A stretch of DNA of 64,000 nt from Streptomyces phaeofaciens. Lineage in GTDB: Bacteria > Actinomycetota > Actinomycetes > Streptomycetales > Streptomycetaceae. Numbering within the stretch: the stretch's first letter is position 1; every line of letters starts with the position of its first letter. The stretch is taken from positions 613,208-677,207 of the forward strand of contig NZ_BMSA01000003.1 of the NCBI RefSeq assembly GCF_014648915.1, written 5' to 3'. Shown piece by piece: positions 62,578-64,000 of the stretch. The notes under the pieces are model-generated. The model did not search any database. It was given only the letters and a program-made list of their open reading frames with translations, and was not told the DNA's origin. The position numbers and the translations under genes are program-made.

Positions 62578-63887
62578 TGGCACTCACCGGACGCGCGGCC
62601 CTGATCGCGGCCCTGGGCTCCCTCCCCGTCGGCATCTGGGAGCCCAGCTGGACGGGGATCCTCGCCGTCAACGTCCCCCTCGCCGCCGCCTGCGCCTGCG
62701 ACTTCGCGCTCGCCGCGCCCGTACGACGCCTGCTCCTGACCCGCTCCGGCGACGCCTCGGCACGCCTCGGCGAGACAGCCGACGTCACCCTCACCGTCAC
62801 CAACCCGTCCCGGCGCCCCCTGCACGCCCACGTCCGCGACGCCTGGCCCCCCAGCAGCTGGCAGCCCGGCACCGAGACCGAGGCCTCCCGCCACCACCTG
62901 ACGATCCCGCCCGGGGAGCGCCGCCGCATCACCACACGCCTACGCCCCACCCGCCGCGGCGACCGCCAGGCCGACCGGGTCACCATCCGCTCCAACGGTC
63001 CCCTCGGCCTCTTCTCCCGCCAAGGCACCCACAAGGTTCCCTGGACGGTACGCGTCCTCCCCCCGTTCACCAGCCGCAAGCACCTCCCCTCGAAACTGGC
63101 CCGCCTCCGCGAACTCGACGGCCGCACCAGCGTCCTCACCCGCGGCGAGGGCACAGAATTCGACAGCCTGCGCGAATACGTTCCCGGTGACGACACCCGC
63201 TCCATCGACTGGCGTGCCACCGCCCGCAACTCCACGGTCGCCGTCCGCACCTGGCGCCCCGAACGCGACCGCCACATCCTCCTGGTCCTCGACACCGGCC
63301 GCACCTCCGCAGGCCGCGTCGGTGATGCCCCTCGCCTCGACGCCTCCATGGACGCGGCCCTCCTCCTCGCCGCCCTGGCATCCCGCGCCGGCGACCGCGT
63401 CGACCTCCTCGCCTACGACCGCCGCGTACGCGCCCTCGTCCAGGGCCGAACGGCCCGTGACATGCTCCCCTCCCTGGTCAACGCCATGGCCACCCTCGAA
63501 CCCGAACTCGTAGAAACCAACACCCGCACCCTCACCGCCACAGCACTCCGTACGGCCCCCCGCCGTTCCCTGATCGTCCTGCTGACCACGCTCGACGCGG
63601 CCCCGGTCGAGGAAGGCCTCCTCCCCGTCCTGCCGCAACTCACTCAGCGCCACACGGTCCTCGTGGCCTCGGTCGCCGACCCTCACATCACCCGAATGGC
63701 CGCCTCCCGCGGCGACACCGACGCGGTGTACGAGGCCGCAGCCGCCGCCCAGGCCCAGACCGAACGCCACCGCACCGCAGAACAACTCCGTCGGCACGGA
63801 GTCACGGTCGTGGACGCCACACCCGATGAACTCGCGCCGGCACTGGCAGATGCCTACCTGGCCCTCAAGGCGGCCGGACGCCTCTGA
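62577..63887 (+). CDS. DUF58 (VWA-like) protein
   Basis: 436 aa from ATG at 62577. Two N-terminal TM helices (about 5-45) are followed by a beta-rich region (about 50-170) and the DUF58 core GTEFDSLREYVPGDDTRSIDWRATARN (about 190-216). A VWA-like domain begins with ILLVLDTGRTSAG; the usual DxSxS metal motif is D-T-G-R-T here, so metal binding may be altered. SLIVLLTTLD and LAPALADAYLALKAAGRL end the protein. Partner of the MoxR ATPase. Two strong hairpins follow. Confidence 0.9.
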
Positions 63888-63895
63888 CAACAAAA

Positions 63896-63921
63896 AGAGG
63901 GCTCTCCGCAGAGAGCCCTCT
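63896..63921. terminator. Hairpin terminator after the MoxR/DUF58 operon
   Basis: A perfect 11-bp stem AGAGGGCTCTC / GAGAGCCCTCT with a CGCA loop. AAAAA precedes and AAAAAAAA follows on the plus strand, so the U-tract favours minus-strand transcripts; plus-strand reads would rely on the stem. Confidence 0.8.
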
Positions 63922-63950
63922 AAAAAAAATGCCACACAATCCGAAACGCA

Positions 63951-63984
63951 GAAAACCCCCAAGCCGATAGGCTTGGGGGTTTTC
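63951..63984. terminator. Second strong bidirectional terminator
   Basis: A perfect 14-bp stem GAAAACCCCCAAGC and complement with a CGATAG loop; A- and T-tracts on the stem ends make it efficient in both directions. Hairpins of this kind often follow tRNA or other stable RNA genes in Streptomyces; none is visible inside the window. Confidence 0.85.
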
Positions 63985-64000
63985 TCAAAATTTGTTCGGC

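Noticed and set aside
63951..63984. tRNA gene suggested by a tRNA-type terminator
   Set aside because: No cloverleaf-forming sequence is seen within the last few hundred bases; any such gene would be outside the window.

Overview
The window is high-GC actinobacterial chromosome, almost certainly Streptomyces. Support comes from the codon bias (G/C in third positions, many GTG and some TTG starts), a sortase-E type LAETG wall-anchor signal, the pkaA/pkaB kinase pair, the mtrA-mtrB-lpqB cassette, a ~180-kDa NAD-glutamate dehydrogenase, and a gene order that resembles the core of known Streptomyces chromosomes. I see no insertion sequence, prophage, CRISPR array, rRNA or tRNA. The region reads as conserved core plus a more variable wall-glycopolymer block.

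Layout: (1) 1-9.2 kb, mostly minus strand: smpB (cut by the window edge), an S41 protease, ftsX-ftsE, a tiny zinc-ribbon membrane protein, a sortase substrate with 17 hexapeptide repeats, prfB, and the Ser/Thr kinase genes pkaB and pkaA. (2) 9.6-16.9 kb, plus strand: a 1168-residue FHA/FtsK-like ATPase diverging from pkaA, then a three-gene sugar ABC importer with no ATPase of its own. (3) 17-29.5 kb: three tandem fusions of a GT2 glycosyltransferase to a TagF-like CDP-alditol transferase, two polytopic membrane proteins, the ohr/ohrR peroxide pair, and a third membrane glycosyltransferase-like protein. (4) 29.8-35.2 kb: galE, an ADP-ribosylglycohydrolase, a NarL-type regulator without a kinase, and a TetR gene diverging from a TagGH-like polysaccharide exporter across two copies of a 26-bp operator-like site. 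(5) 35.3-51.8 kb: NAD-GDH, a DJ-1/PfpI protein, a HAD protein, two small actinobacterial proteins, secA, a GNAT acetyltransferase, an AlkX/YcaQ-like glycosylase, a second kinase-less NarL regulator, the ribosome hibernation factor gene hpf, and a ComF-like protein. (6) 52-58 kb, minus strand: lpqB-mtrB-mtrA and mtnA. (7) 58.1-63.9 kb, plus strand: five tightly packed genes encoding a polytopic membrane protein, DUF4129, DUF4350, MoxR and DUF58 proteins, closed by two strong hairpins.

Common themes are envelope growth and stress. FtsEX, MtrAB-LpqB, SecA, the sortase substrate, the TagF-like polymerases with a TagGH-like exporter, and the MoxR/DUF58 operon all act at or through the membrane and wall. 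The two best candidates for undescribed systems are the GT2-TagF triplet with its membrane partners and operator-controlled exporter (17-35 kb), and a possible kinase/FHA-ATPase module (6.1-13.1 kb). In the latter, PkaA carries three evenly spaced Thr-x-Val-Leu-Pro repeats and the divergent neighbour has an FHA phosphothreonine-reading domain.
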